A stretch of 64,000 nt of DNA. It comes from Anaerosporobacter faecicola (GTDB lineage Bacteria; Bacillota; Clostridia; Lachnospirales; Lachnospiraceae). The position numbers and the translations under genes are program-made. Positions 7,578-17,162 of this stretch are shown here, piece by piece; the stretch's first letter is position 1, and each line of letters begins with the position of its first letter. Under the pieces are notes generated by a model. The model was not told the origin of the DNA, ran no database searches, and saw only the letters and a list, made by a program, of their open reading frames with translations. Location of the stretch: the NCBI RefSeq assembly GCF_012070565.1, contig NZ_JAAQRO010000009.1, positions 1 through 64,000 of the forward strand, written 5' to 3'.

Positions 7578-10500
7578 TTAATCCACTACAGTATAACTAT
7601 ATCCACTGCTTGTATAATACCCATTCTTGATTGCTTCTAAGTCAGCGGTTTGATGTGTTCTATCGGTAAAGATTATATTAAGGTCTGTACCGGTATAATC
7701 TGTTGGCCATTCAATGACATATATGCCGGATTTGTTACAGGTTGTTACAACCCCTGGCCATGAAGCATTCGTATAGGTAACATCATCATTCCATATATAG
7801 GCATATATTGTTGTGCCCCAAGAAGAAGGCTTTTCAAAGTACATATAACTTGTTTCTACAGTTACCGTGACTGCCACTGTTGCAGTTAAACCATTCGAGG
7901 TTGTAGCTGTGATTGTTGCGGTTCCTTCTGCAATACCTGATACAACACCATGGGATACAGAAGCAACAGAAGAATCACTGGTGGTCCAAGTTACGGATTG
8001 ATCCGTTGCATTGCTCGGTAATATGGTTGCGATTAATGTTGCAGTATCGCCTACAACTAATGTTGTGGTTGATTGATTAAGGGTAATACTTGTCACAGCA
8101 ATCTCTTCTGTCATAACCGTCACTGTCACTGCCACTGTTGCAGTTAAACCATTCGAGGTGATAGCTGTGATAGTTGCGGTTCCTTCTGCAATACCAGTTA
8201 CAATACCACTGGATACAGAAGCAACGAAAGGATCACTGGTTGTCCAAGTTATGGATCGATCCGCTGCATTGCTTGGTAATACGGTTGCAGTTAAGGTTGT
8301 TGTGTTACCTAAAGCGACAGTTACATCTGATTCATTAAGTGTTACACTAGTTACCTCTGCATTGTTATTAGGATCTACATTATACGTATACGTATTAGAG
8401 GAGTTATCTCCCAAAGAACAAGTAACCAAAACCGTGTCCGTAAGTGCTAAAGCATCTACCGTAACGGAGTATTCACCCGTAAGGTCATCTGCATTCGTTG
8501 TATAGACAGTGCTTCCGATTGTGAGTGTCACATCGCTTCCATATGCTGCGGTACCATAGATACAGGTACTTCCTTCCAGAATACCAGATACGGTTGGCTT
8601 AACTACGACAAGACCCGCCTGTGCCGTTTGAATTGCCTGAATCATTTCAATTAAATCCGCTTCAGCAGCGTTCTCTTCCCCTAATGCGATTAATGCATCT
8701 GCGGGTTCAACATAAGAATAGAGCACGGAAAATGTTTCGTCTGTATAATTTTCTGCTGTCATATTCTTCGTTTCTCTTGTTTCTTTCTTCAACGTATCAT
8801 AATAGGAATCTGCTGTTGATGATTTTACCACATCGTAGGTACTGCAATCAGAAGACGTTAGCGTAATCCATACTTCATCTGTAATCCCTGTTATATTATC
8901 GGACTGCGTTGTATTACCTCCGTAACTTACAATACAATTAACAGAGGAAGAATAGGAATCAATGGTAAGCGTATAGAAACCATCCGTTGTCATTTCTGTT
9001 AAAGCTTTTCCTGGGAAAGAACCATTATAGGTATTCCCATCGGAATCCCAGATATATAAGTAAGGAGCAGCATTAGTATAACTATCAACATAGAAGGTGA
9101 TTGGTGTTGTCTCTGCTTCCACTTCCCTTGCTACAATATCATATGCATAATTTGAAGAGGTAAGTTCAATCCAGACGCTTCCTTCGAGATTTGAGATATC
9201 ACTGCTTTGTGTACCACTTCCATTATTAAGTACAACATTGTAGGTAGCAGTGGTACCAAGATCCATGACATAGTAGCCGTCCTCATTCATTTCGGTCATC
9301 TGTGTTCCTGGCCAAGCACCAGTAAGTGCTGTGCTTGTATCTTTCCAGGCATATACGTAAGGTGCAGACCCATCATATGATTTTACATATAGAATCCCAT
9401 TATATTCGGTAGAAGTATCGGGTTCAAGACTTTCACTGGCATATGCTTTGTAGAATGTGTAGGTTGCATTTCTTGTGCCATTTGCGTTGGTGGCTTCTAC
9501 CATAACATTTACGGTATCGCCCTCATAAGCCGTTTCGCCGATTGTAAATGTATCACCATCGTATGCAAGGAATTTCTTAGCACCATCAATCGATACGATT
9601 GCATAGTCAGCATCTGTGATACCGATTGTTACATCTTCTGTATTATGGAACTTCGCGTTACCAGTAACGGAGATTAAGGGCTTTCCATCAGGCTCTTCTA
9701 TTAATATAGTTCCATTTTTCCCACTGTTAAAGGTAACGGTACCATTGGTAACAGTAGCAGTTGTATATGTATAGGCATTTACAAGTGTTTGTCCATCTTC
9801 CCAGAGAGAAGAAACATCAATTGTTACATTGGTATTGCTTGTACAACCGATACAAGCAGCAATCTGATCAGAAATGGAATTACTGTTATATATTCTTGAG
9901 AATGCCACACCATCATCCGATGTAAGGGAAGCATTGGCACCAGCACCTACCGCAATGTGATTATTACGGAATGTACCAACTTTCTGCCAATGTGCTAACG
10001 TATCGGTATTCATGTCATCCCAGTTCATATCACTTCGAACTTCATGATCACCATTGGTGGAGGCGGTATCATCTACTTTACGATCGGTTTCATCCCCGTA
10101 GAATATCTGTACGGCACCTGGAAGCATCAGGAATGCGGAACCCATATAGATGGAATTTCCTCTTGTTAATACACTATCATGAGAGGAGATATACGATAAT
10201 ACATTAAAATCAGGATCACTATTAATGGAATCAGCATACGATTGGTAGGTAGCTGCGACAGTGCTCTTAGCTAGTACACCTCCACCTTGTGTATTAAAGT
10301 TTATGATGGAGTCAAAACCACCCGCTGTATAGTATTCATCTTTGTAAACACCATGATCCCATACTTCTCCGGTCATCCAGAAATCTAAGTTATCCAACGC
10401 TTTCTCTGGATTCTCTGCTTTCCACTCCTGTAATGCTTCAACACAGGCTTTTTTCAAGGTAGCCCAAGATTCAAGATCAACATGCTTCGCAGTATCACAA

Positions 10501-11570
10501 CGGAATCCATCAATTCCATATTCTCGAACCCATGACTGTAACCAATAGGTAAGAACATTGGTTGGTGTCATTGCCATCGCATGTTCACTGAGATAGGAAG
10601 AGAGTGCCGCCATTTCGGTAGCATATCGTCCTTCTCTTGTCCATTTTGTTTGAAGAATACTTGGAATACGAACAGAATTGGTAGATTCTGTTTTGAAATC
10701 TGGTAAACCCGATAAAGACATGGTTGTATTCGTGGAACCACCTTCATCATATCCAGCAGTACCACATCTTACCCAATTAGGGCCCCACCATTTCGCCCAA
10801 TCGGTTGTAGAAGATGTGTAATCAATGAAACTATGATAGGACGTATTATTGATGCCTGCGCTTTGATAATAAGTATCTTCCCAACCATCTAAAAGAGTAC
10901 CATAATCATATTCCGCCATATCATAAATCGTATTGTAGCCTGCATGATTCATTACGATATCAATAATAACTCTTATCCCGTTTTCATGTGCCGTATCCAC
11001 TAACTCTTGAAATTCTTCCGCTGTACCAAAATTCGCATCCGTCCCCGTATAATCGGATACATAGTATCCATGATATGCATAATGGGCGAAACTATCAGAA
11101 GCATCGCTTCCTACAACATATCCATGAATCTGTTCATAGGGAGCACTGATCCATAATGCATTCACACCGAGATTCGTAAAATAACCTTCTTCGATTTTTT
11201 CTGTGATTCCAACGAAATCACCACCATGAAAAGTCGCACTCGTATCAGCATAATTGATAACATTACCATATTCATCAAGTCCTCTGTTATAGGAGTGGTC
11301 ATTGGTTGGATCGCCGTTGTTGAATCGGTCCGTTAATAGGAAATAAACATTTGCATTGTCCCAAGAAAATGTATCTGCACCAGTTTTCGTCGTTGTTGCC
11401 GTCGTCGCTGTCGTTGTTGTAGTCATTGTTGTTGCTGCCTTTGCTTGCTTTTGCATCGTATTCTGCTGTAATATACTGCGTGGTGACGCCATCGTGAATA
11501 CGAAACTTAAGATAAGCATGCAGGCAATCATTGGAGAGAATCGTTTTATCTTTCTCTCTTTTTTCTTCAT
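7578..11570 (-). CDS. Secreted modular alpha-amylase (GH13, MalS-like) with CBM26-type and Big_2 modules
   Basis: This 1330-residue extracellular enzyme should cleave internal alpha-1,4 bonds of starch. After a signal peptide (cleavage likely after AKA near residue 45) and a Thr/Ala-rich linker comes a GH13 barrel with all four signature regions: DIVMNH near 203, GFRCDTAKH near 358 (nucleophile Asp), MTGEVWDHG near 401 (acid/base Glu) and SSHD near 464. These resemble periplasmic MalS (GH13_19). Two CBM26-like modules follow (about 725-918), then two nearly identical Big_2 domains (about 1068-1237) and a third CBM26-like module at the C-terminus. No LPXTG anchor is seen. The ATG at 11570 has AAAGGAGGTG 7 bases upstream; the longer open frame to 11828 is repeat DNA. 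Confidence 0.92.
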   Translation of the reverse strand: MKKKERKIKRFSPMIACMLILSFVFTMASPRSILQQNTMQKQAKAATTMTTTTTATTATTTKTGADTFSWDNANVYFLLTDRFNNGDPTNDHSYNRGLDEYGNVINYADTSATFHGGDFVGITEKIEEGYFTNLGVNALWISAPYEQIHGYVVGSDASDSFAHYAYHGYYVSDYTGTDANFGTAEEFQELVDTAHENGIRVIIDIVMNHAGYNTIYDMAEYDYGTLLDGWEDTYYQSAGINNTSYHSFIDYTSSTTDWAKWWGPNWVRCGTAGYDEGGSTNTTMSLSGLPDFKTESTNSVRIPSILQTKWTREGRYATEMAALSSYLSEHAMAMTPTNVLTYWLQSWVREYGIDGFRCDTAKHVDLESWATLKKACVEALQEWKAENPEKALDNLDFWMTGEVWDHGVYKDEYYTAGGFDSIINFNTQGGGVLAKSTVAATYQSYADSINSDPDFNVLSYISSHDSVLTRGNSIYMGSAFLMLPGAVQIFYGDETDRKVDDTASTNGDHEVRSDMNWDDMNTDTLAHWQKVGTFRNNHIAVGAGANASLTSDDGVAFSRIYNSNSISDQIAACIGCTSNTNVTIDVSSLWEDGQTLVNAYTYTTATVTNGTVTFNSGKNGTILIEEPDGKPLISVTGNAKFHNTEDVTIGITDADYAIVSIDGAKKFLAYDGDTFTIGETAYEGDTVNVMVEATNANGTRNATYTFYKAYASESLEPDTSTEYNGILYVKSYDGSAPYVYAWKDTSTALTGAWPGTQMTEMNEDGYYVMDLGTTATYNVVLNNGSGTQSSDISNLEGSVWIELTSSNYAYDIVAREVEAETTPITFYVDSYTNAAPYLYIWDSDGNTYNGSFPGKALTEMTTDGFYTLTIDSYSSSVNCIVSYGGNTTQSDNITGITDEVWITLTSSDCSTYDVVKSSTADSYYDTLKKETRETKNMTAENYTDETFSVLYSYVEPADALIALGEENAAEADLIEMIQAIQTAQAGLVVVKPTVSGILEGSTCIYGTAAYGSDVTLTIGSTVYTTNADDLTGEYSVTVDALALTDTVLVTCSLGDNSSNTYTYNVDPNNNAEVTSVTLNESDVTVALGNTTTLTATVLPSNAADRSITWTTSDPFVASVSSGIVTGIAEGTATITAITSNGLTATVAVTVTVMTEEIAVTSITLNQSTTTLVVGDTATLIATILPSNATDQSVTWTTSDSSVASVSHGVVSGIAEGTATITATTSNGLTATVAVTVTVETSYMYFEKPSSWGTTIYAYIWNDDVTYTNASWPGVVTTCNKSGIYVIEWPTDYTGTDLNIIFTDRTHQTADLEAIKNGYYTSSGYSYTVVD

Positions 11571-11612
11571 GTGTAAGCACCTCCTTTTAATTGTTTGTGT
11601 GTTTACGCTTTT

Positions 11613-11795
11613 TTCTATACTAGGAAAGACTTTTCTAGTATAGAAACCCTCCGGGGGAGACGCACTCGCACATAAGGTAGATGTCAGCTGAAGCTGACTG
11701 TGCTCGGCGCGGAGAACAAAGTGTACTTTGAAGCTATTATTAACGCAAGATTGTACGAAGTACACTTTGCTTAATACAATATCTGAAAATTTGAG
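11613..11795 (+). repeat. Composite intergenic repeat, copy without fold-back insertion
   Basis: This is the longest copy of the unit at 3519. A hairpin CTATACTAGGAAAGA / CTTTTCTAGTATAG (11616-11645) leads into CATAAGGTAGATGTCAGCTG, a perfect hairpin GTCAGCT..AGCTGAC, and a perfect 12-bp inverted repeat CAAAGTGTACTT / AAGTACACTTTG about 20 bases apart. No fold-back element sits at the 5' arm here. The unit lies between the divergent amylase and subtilase genes, in the amylase 5' region, so it could affect that transcript. Confidence 0.72.
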
Positions 11796-12037
11796 AAATT
11801 TACAGATATTGTAAGAATAGTATATCATTTACATTATTTGTATGTATATATCAACAACTCCTAAACTTTTCGAAAATTTTGTGGATTATACCAAAGATAT
11901 ATAGACAACCAATGTATGGAAAGGACTATATGTCTAAAAATAATCTACGTTGTTACTTTAGTGGGGTAAATCCCATCGAACAAGCATATATATGTATAGT
12001 AGCATATTTTGAACAAGTTGATGTAGAACTAGTAACA

Positions 12038-12078
12038 GATTAAGGTAGCAAAAGCCAAGGGCTTTTGACACCCTAACC
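12038..12078. mobile_element. 41-bp minimal fold-back element with perfect 7-bp flanking repeat
   Basis: Two element ends are joined almost directly: GATTAAGGTAGCAAAAGCC, two bases, then GGGCTTTTGACACCCTAACC. Perfect 7-bp direct repeats AGTAACA flank it (12031-12037 and 12079-12085). It shares its ends with the 273-274 bp elements at 3246 and 55186. It lies about 30 bases before the subtilase start codon and would form a hairpin in that 5' leader. Confidence 0.8.
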
Positions 12079-12109
12079 AGTAACAAGAAAAGAATAGGAG
12101 TGAGGAGTA

Positions 12110-15100
12110 ATGCGTAAAAGATGGTTAGCCATTGTAATGGCAGCAACAATGATCGTTACAAGTATGGTCCCTTCAACGTTGGTTAATGCCACAATGGGAG
12201 CGTCAAATAATGGAAAGGAGTTGCCATTTGATCAAACAACGAAAGAGAAACAATCGTTAACGCAAAATCCATTGGAGAGCCAAGGATATCAAGCGGAAGA
12301 AGAAGTTACGGTGATCGTTGAACTAGAGGAACAATCATTATTGGATCAATATAATGGGACAAGTTCAACGAGGGAAAAGCAGTATTATACCGATGTAAAT
12401 GCATATTTGGAATCAGACGGTGCACAGAAGTCAAGTAAACAGATGCTAGAGGCGCAAAAAGACGTTATTGAGGACATTCAGAAACAGGAGACATCAGATA
12501 CGGTGCAAGCCGATGTGTTGTATCATTATACAGCAGTAATGAATGGTTTTGCTATTAGAACCACATATGGAGAATTAGAGAAGATACAGAATATGGCTGG
12601 GGTAAAAAGTGCATATGTAGCAAGAACCTACGATTGCATTGATCCGAATATGGTAACAAGTAATCCATTGATTCAGACTGATGTAGCTCATACGCTAAAC
12701 TATAATGGAGAAGGGATTGCAGTTGCAATACTGGACACAGGATTAGATACCAACCATGAAGCATTTACACAAGCTGTGTCAGGTGCGAAGATTACGAAGA
12801 ATATAATACAGGAAAAGAAGGAAAGTGTGAATCCAATCGCGAATGGCGCATATGTGAATGAGAAAGTACCTTTTTCTTATGATTATGCGGATAAGGATGC
12901 GGAGGTTACTCCATCGGAAGAAGCTGTTGAATTGTACGGAAATGCGCATGGAACCCATGTGGCGGGTACCGTAGCAGGGAATGCACCTAATTTGCAAGGG
13001 GTCGCACCACAAGCACAGTTGCTGATCATGAAAGTATTCTCCGATGCAGAGAATGGGGCAAGCACGGAGAATATACTTGCTGGTTTGGAGGATGCAGTAA
13101 AGCTAGAGGCAGATGTAATCAATATGAGTCTTGGTTCCTCCAGTGGCTATTCAGTAGGAGAGGAAGAAGGCATTCAACAGGTCTATGACAGTATCATAGA
13201 AGCGGGAATCAATCTGTCGGTATCTGCAGGCAATTCTTATAGTAGTACATATGAGAATGAAGCAGGTGGTGCATTTACATCGAATCCAGATACCTCTGTT
13301 GTTGGTTCTCCTTCTACCTATTGTGCATCTACTTCCGTAGCAAGTTGTGTGAACACAGGATATTTCGCTAATTACTTTGAATGGAATAGCCAGATGATCA
13401 CCTATACAGAAACAGCAACAGCAAGTCAACCGAAATTGCAAGATTTAGATAGTGAGGGAACAGGGACAAACATGTCCTTTGAGATAATCCCGAACTATGG
13501 AGAAGAAGCAGATTATGCTGGAATTGATGTTTTTGGAAAAATTGCAGTTGTAAGCAGAGGCTCTATTACGTTTACAGAGAAGGTTCAATATGCAGCCGAT
13601 GCAGGTGCAATTGCAATCATGATCTATAATAATCAAGAAGGGACAATCAATATGTCCATAGAGGACTATCGTATTCCTGCTGTAGGAATTACAGAGCTTG
13701 CAGGAGAAGGGCTAATTTCGTCTGTTGACAAAACCGTTACCATCAAGAAAGAAATTGGGCATTTTGATAATGTTGATAATGCAAAGAAAATGTCGGATTT
13801 CTCTTCTTGGGGAGTGACGCCTGATTTGAAATTAAAGCCAGAGATTACAGCACCAGGAGAGAATATCTATTCTTCAATGCCATTTAGCAATTCCTATGGG
13901 ACGATGTCGGGTACATCAATGGCTGCACCTCACATAGCAGGTTCCTTCGCTTTAGTAAGACAGTATATTGAGGAGAATGGGTTAAGTAGTAGTCCAGAAG
14001 AAAAAGCAGAACTTGCAAATCAGCTTTTGATGAGTACGGCAACACCATTAAAAGATGAAAATGACGTATACTACAGTCCTAGAAAACAGGGAAGTGGTCT
14101 TGTTCAAGTAGGCAATGCGATTACTACGCCAGCGTACCTATATGTTGACGATGGAGAAAGCTATAACCGTCCCAAATTGGAGCTAAGTGATAATACAGTC
14201 GGCGTATATGAAACTGATTTTATTGTTCAATCTGCAACTGGAGGAGCAATTAGTTATGATTTAGAGGCGGTTGCCTTAACGGAACAAGAGGAAGAGGGCT
14301 ACATAAAGGAGCAAGCAAAAGATATCTCTTATGGCGTGGATGTGCAATATACCATAAATGGTATGGAAGGAACGAAGGTAGAATTGGGAGCCAATGAGAA
14401 GGCCACCGTTCATGTGACGATTACATTATCAGATACGATCAAACAAGAGATGGAATCCAATTTTGCCAATGGAGAATTCGTAGAAGGATTTATCTTCTTA
14501 ACGAATGGAGAAGGTGCAAAAGAATTATCGATTCCTTTCATGGGATTCTATGGAGAATGGGAGAAGGCACCATTAATGGATCAGTCTACCATCTATGATA
14601 ACAATTTATATGGTTCGGGAGAACAGAGCATGTATCAACAAACCTCCAGTTTCCTTCTTTCTGATGATGGACAACATCTGTTAGGTGTTAATCCATATGA
14701 TGAGTGGGCATATACATTACTTGGGGCTGGCTACAATGCATACGATTATAAATACTATTATCAGAATGCAATGCTACAATTAGATCCGAATAAGATTGCA
14801 ATCTCGCCAAATGGAGATGGATTCCACGATACGTTATATGCTTCAAGGCTAAGTTTATTACGAAATGCACGAAATATGAATACGCAGATTACTACTTCAT
14901 CAGGAAATGACGTGTATAACAATAGCTGGGAATTTGACACCAAGTCTTCTTATTACAATAGTGCAATCTATCCAACGTATGAAGAAATTAATTGGACAGC
15001 AGAAGGTGCCTTGAATAATGAAATCTATATGTATACGGTAAATGGCACTCTTGCTTATTCTGGTACAGAAAATAATGCGAAGAGTAGCATGCAGTTTCCG

Positions 15101-16450
15101 ATTACGGTTGATTTGGAAAAACCTGTCCTTCAGAAAATAGCAATTACAAAGGAAGAAGGAAAGACATATATAACGTGTGAAGTAAAAGATAATCAGTATG
15201 TGGCATATGTAGGATTGCACAAGAGCAATGGTGATGTAATCACTACATACAATAAATCATCGGGAAAAGCAGTATCGGAAGAGGTATTGGTAAATGAAAA
15301 GATGAGAGCAGCAGTATCTACATTAAAATTCAATTTAACTGATTTTGTTGCCTCTTCAAAGGATAATTTTATAGTACGAATTTGTGATTATGCAGGAAAT
15401 GAAACGGATTTTGTATGCTCGCAAAAAGGTGCAATCGTAACGCCTTCAACAGGTGGTAACGAGAATGATGGTGGAAATGTTATGCCAGAAACACCAGATA
15501 CGAAACCAGAGAATGAAAAGCTTGATGAGGAAATCACGATTGAAGCAAAAGATGCCTCTACGACGATCACATTAAAAGATGTGGAGACCGTACTGAACAA
15601 TAAGGAGAATACGAAGCTAATTATTAATGTTATAAAACAACAAGGTGGAGACCAGGTGGTTATAGCAAAAGAAATCTTCGAGGCATTGGAAAAGGCAGGT
15701 AAGGATTTATTCATTCACATCAAAGAGGCCACAGGAAACATTTTAGCGGATTGGTCATTTACTGCAAAAGATCTTACGAATGCGAAAGAGAATGAAACGA
15801 ATCTTCGGATTGACCTGCAATTGCTGAATATGGAAGAAGCAAAGAAGAGCGATGCATTTACTAAACTATTGAAAACAATAAAAGCAGATGGGATCGTTGT
15901 TACTTTGGGACAAGAGACGAATCTTCCAGTAGAAGGACGCCTGAGCGTTTCATTTGAAAAAGTCAAAGGTGCTACAAAAGGAAATAAAGTCTATATCTAT
16001 CATGTTAATAAAGAGAAAAACAAGCTAGAGACGATCGTAGGAGGATATTCCCAACAGATCGACGTGAACGGAAAGGTAACCATTCCTGTTATTGCTAGCG
16101 GTTCCTATGTCATCCTTACGGAAAAAGCGGATAATAAGTTAATTACTTCTTTGGCAAATCAAATCAATGTAACAGTAAAGAAGGCAACGATTAAGAAAGG
16201 AAAGACAACAAAGGTTGCAATAACGCTACCAGCATGTCTGCAGATTACTAAAAAGTTAACCGATGAAACAGCTTCCCAAGGGATCGGTGCAGTAAAAGTT
16301 ACCTATCGGTCAACGAATGAAAAGGTTGCGGCTGTGGATCAGACAGGAAAAATCAAAGCAAAGAAAGCTGGTACCGCAACGATCAAGGTGACGATCAAAT
16401 TATACAATGGAAAAACTAGAGTTGTGACGAAAAAGATTAGGGTAAATTAA
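12110..16450 (+). CDS. Secreted subtilase (S8 family) with PA insert and C-terminal Ig-like domain
   Basis: This 1446-residue exported serine protease resembles lactocepin/C5a-peptidase-type subtilases. A signal peptide ends near residue 27 (VNA). An I9-type propeptide covers roughly 60-165. The catalytic triad is complete: Asp in AILDTGLDTNHEAF near 209, His in GNAHGTHVAGT near 283, Ser in GTMSGTSMAAPH near 603. A protease-associated insert lies at about 462-550 between His and Ser. Fn3-like beta domains follow, then a Pro/Glu/Thr linker near 1115-1140 and a Big_2-like C-terminus (YRSTNEKVAAVDQTGKI). There is no LPXTG motif. The ATG follows AGGAGTGAGGAG. It probably degrades external protein; it is divergent from the secreted amylase. 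Confidence 0.92.
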   Translation: MRKRWLAIVMAATMIVTSMVPSTLVNATMGASNNGKELPFDQTTKEKQSLTQNPLESQGYQAEEEVTVIVELEEQSLLDQYNGTSSTREKQYYTDVNAYLESDGAQKSSKQMLEAQKDVIEDIQKQETSDTVQADVLYHYTAVMNGFAIRTTYGELEKIQNMAGVKSAYVARTYDCIDPNMVTSNPLIQTDVAHTLNYNGEGIAVAILDTGLDTNHEAFTQAVSGAKITKNIIQEKKESVNPIANGAYVNEKVPFSYDYADKDAEVTPSEEAVELYGNAHGTHVAGTVAGNAPNLQGVAPQAQLLIMKVFSDAENGASTENILAGLEDAVKLEADVINMSLGSSSGYSVGEEEGIQQVYDSIIEAGINLSVSAGNSYSSTYENEAGGAFTSNPDTSVVGSPSTYCASTSVASCVNTGYFANYFEWNSQMITYTETATASQPKLQDLDSEGTGTNMSFEIIPNYGEEADYAGIDVFGKIAVVSRGSITFTEKVQYAADAGAIAIMIYNNQEGTINMSIEDYRIPAVGITELAGEGLISSVDKTVTIKKEIGHFDNVDNAKKMSDFSSWGVTPDLKLKPEITAPGENIYSSMPFSNSYGTMSGTSMAAPHIAGSFALVRQYIEENGLSSSPEEKAELANQLLMSTATPLKDENDVYYSPRKQGSGLVQVGNAITTPAYLYVDDGESYNRPKLELSDNTVGVYETDFIVQSATGGAISYDLEAVALTEQEEEGYIKEQAKDISYGVDVQYTINGMEGTKVELGANEKATVHVTITLSDTIKQEMESNFANGEFVEGFIFLTNGEGAKELSIPFMGFYGEWEKAPLMDQSTIYDNNLYGSGEQSMYQQTSSFLLSDDGQHLLGVNPYDEWAYTLLGAGYNAYDYKYYYQNAMLQLDPNKIAISPNGDGFHDTLYASRLSLLRNARNMNTQITTSSGNDVYNNSWEFDTKSSYYNSAIYPTYEEINWTAEGALNNEIYMYTVNGTLAYSGTENNAKSSMQFPITVDLEKPVLQKIAITKEEGKTYITCEVKDNQYVAYVGLHKSNGDVITTYNKSSGKAVSEEVLVNEKMRAAVSTLKFNLTDFVASSKDNFIVRICDYAGNETDFVCSQKGAIVTPSTGGNENDGGNVMPETPDTKPENEKLDEEITIEAKDASTTITLKDVETVLNNKENTKLIINVIKQQGGDQVVIAKEIFEALEKAGKDLFIHIKEATGNILADWSFTAKDLTNAKENETNLRIDLQLLNMEEAKKSDAFTKLLKTIKADGIVVTLGQETNLPVEGRLSVSFEKVKGATKGNKVYIYHVNKEKNKLETIVGGYSQQIDVNGKVTIPVIASGSYVILTEKADNKLITSLANQINVTVKKATIKKGKTTKVAITLPACLQITKKLTDETASQGIGAVKVTYRSTNEKVAAVDQTGKIKAKKAGTATIKVTIKLYNGKTRVVTKKIRVN

Positions 16451-16458
16451 CACCTTTA

Positions 16459-16487
16459 TTGACAGATGCAAAGCCATGGGCTATAAT
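16459..16487 (+). promoter_or_regulatory. Consensus sigma-A promoter for the arsR-family gene
   Basis: TTGACA at 16459-16464 and TATAAT at 16482-16487 are separated by exactly 17 bases, a perfect housekeeping promoter. It begins only 9 bases after the subtilase stop. The transcript start would be near 16494, about 25 bases before the gene. Confidence 0.85.
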
Positions 16488-16516
16488 ACCAAACATGAGT
16501 AACACTGGAGTTTACA

Positions 16517-16810
16517 TTGGATATGGGGGCGAGAACGGATATGAAGGAATATGCTTTAATTTGTAAAGCACTGTCTGATAATAATCGATTACAAATCATG
16601 GAAATGTTATCAGAAGGAGAAAAATGCGGTTGCAGAATTTTGGAGAAGTTCAATATTACCCAACCCACGTTATCGCATCACATGCGAATCCTATGTGAAA
16701 GCTCTTTAGTTGAAATTCGAAAGGATGGTAAAAGGTGTTATTATTCTTTGAACAAACAAACGTTGGAAGAATTTGATCAGTTTATCTCCAGATTATGTAC
16801 AGATAAGTAG
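16517..16810 (+). CDS. ArsR/SmtB-family metal-responsive repressor
   Basis: The 97-residue (or slightly shorter) protein is a small winged-helix regulator that typically leaves DNA when it binds a metal or metalloid. It has the family core CKALSDNNRLQIMEML, then EKCGCRIL, a Cys-x-Cys pair placed like the arsenic-binding ELCVC motif of ArsR, and a recognition helix TQPTLSHHMRIL. The start is uncertain: TTG at 16517 has GGAG 6 bases upstream, while in-frame ATGs occur at 16523 and 16541. No efflux or reductase gene is adjacent, so its target may be elsewhere or be itself through the consensus promoter just upstream. Confidence 0.88.
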   Translation: MDMGARTDMKEYALICKALSDNNRLQIMEMLSEGEKCGCRILEKFNITQPTLSHHMRILCESSLVEIRKDGKRCYYSLNKQTLEEFDQFISRLCTDK

Positions 16811-16838
16811 AAATTGCGGATTCGTACACATAAAAATC

Positions 16839-16961
16839 GATGATAAAACGAAGTACATCATAAAGATTTAAATGACAAAGCCAAGTATATTATATAAAGA
16901 TGAAAATGACAAAGTGAAGTATATAATAGGAGGGCTTAATGACAAGGCGAAAAACAGGATA
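16839..16961 (+). repeat. Four degenerate tandem repeats of about 24 bases every 31-34 bases
   Basis: Copies start near 16839, 16870, 16904 and 16938 and look like AATGACAAAGYSAAGTATATWATA. In one frame each would encode (N/D)DK(T/A/V)KYII, but the frame is broken between copies. A weak 41-codon frame from 16872 is not supported by a ribosome site. It may be the remnant of a repeat-containing gene. Confidence 0.5.
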
Positions 16962-17010
16962 AGCTTTAAGGTAAAAATAAAAAACAAAATCAATTAACGG
17001 AAATAATTTA

Positions 17011-17099
17011 GCAAAAAACAATCTTCATAAATTGTGAGTCGTCAGTAGGCATAAGATGTCTAGCCAAAGACCATGCAGTTATGAAGGTTGTTTTTTTGC
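17011..17099 (+). terminator. Long hairpin with T run, terminator or small RNA end
   Basis: Arm GCAAAAAACAATCTTCATAA (17011-17030) pairs with TTATGAAGGTTGTTTTTTTGC (17079-17099) with one G-U and a bulge. The 48-base loop has further short pairings such as GTCT/AGAC. The right arm ends in seven T residues, so transcription from the left would stop here, just before the dinB-type promoter. Confidence 0.55.
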
Positions 17100-17111
17100 C
17101 AGAAATAACTA

Positions 17112-17140
17112 TTTACATCGAACAAATGTTCTGATACAAT
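17112..17140 (+). promoter_or_regulatory. LexA (SOS) box inside the Y-family polymerase promoter
   Basis: TTTACA (17112-17117) and TACAAT (17135-17140) form a promoter with 17-base spacing. Between them CGAACAAATGTTCT (17119-17132) matches the Firmicute LexA box CGAAC-N4-GTTCG except for its last base. Bound LexA would block polymerase, giving DNA-damage induction of the next gene. Confidence 0.85.
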
Positions 17141-17162
17141 AGAAACAAGAGGTGGAGTTAGA

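Noticed and set aside
11571-11828. 86-residue N-terminal extension of the amylase
   Set aside because: The region is intergenic repeat; the ATG at 11570 has a clear ribosome site and begins a normal signal peptide.
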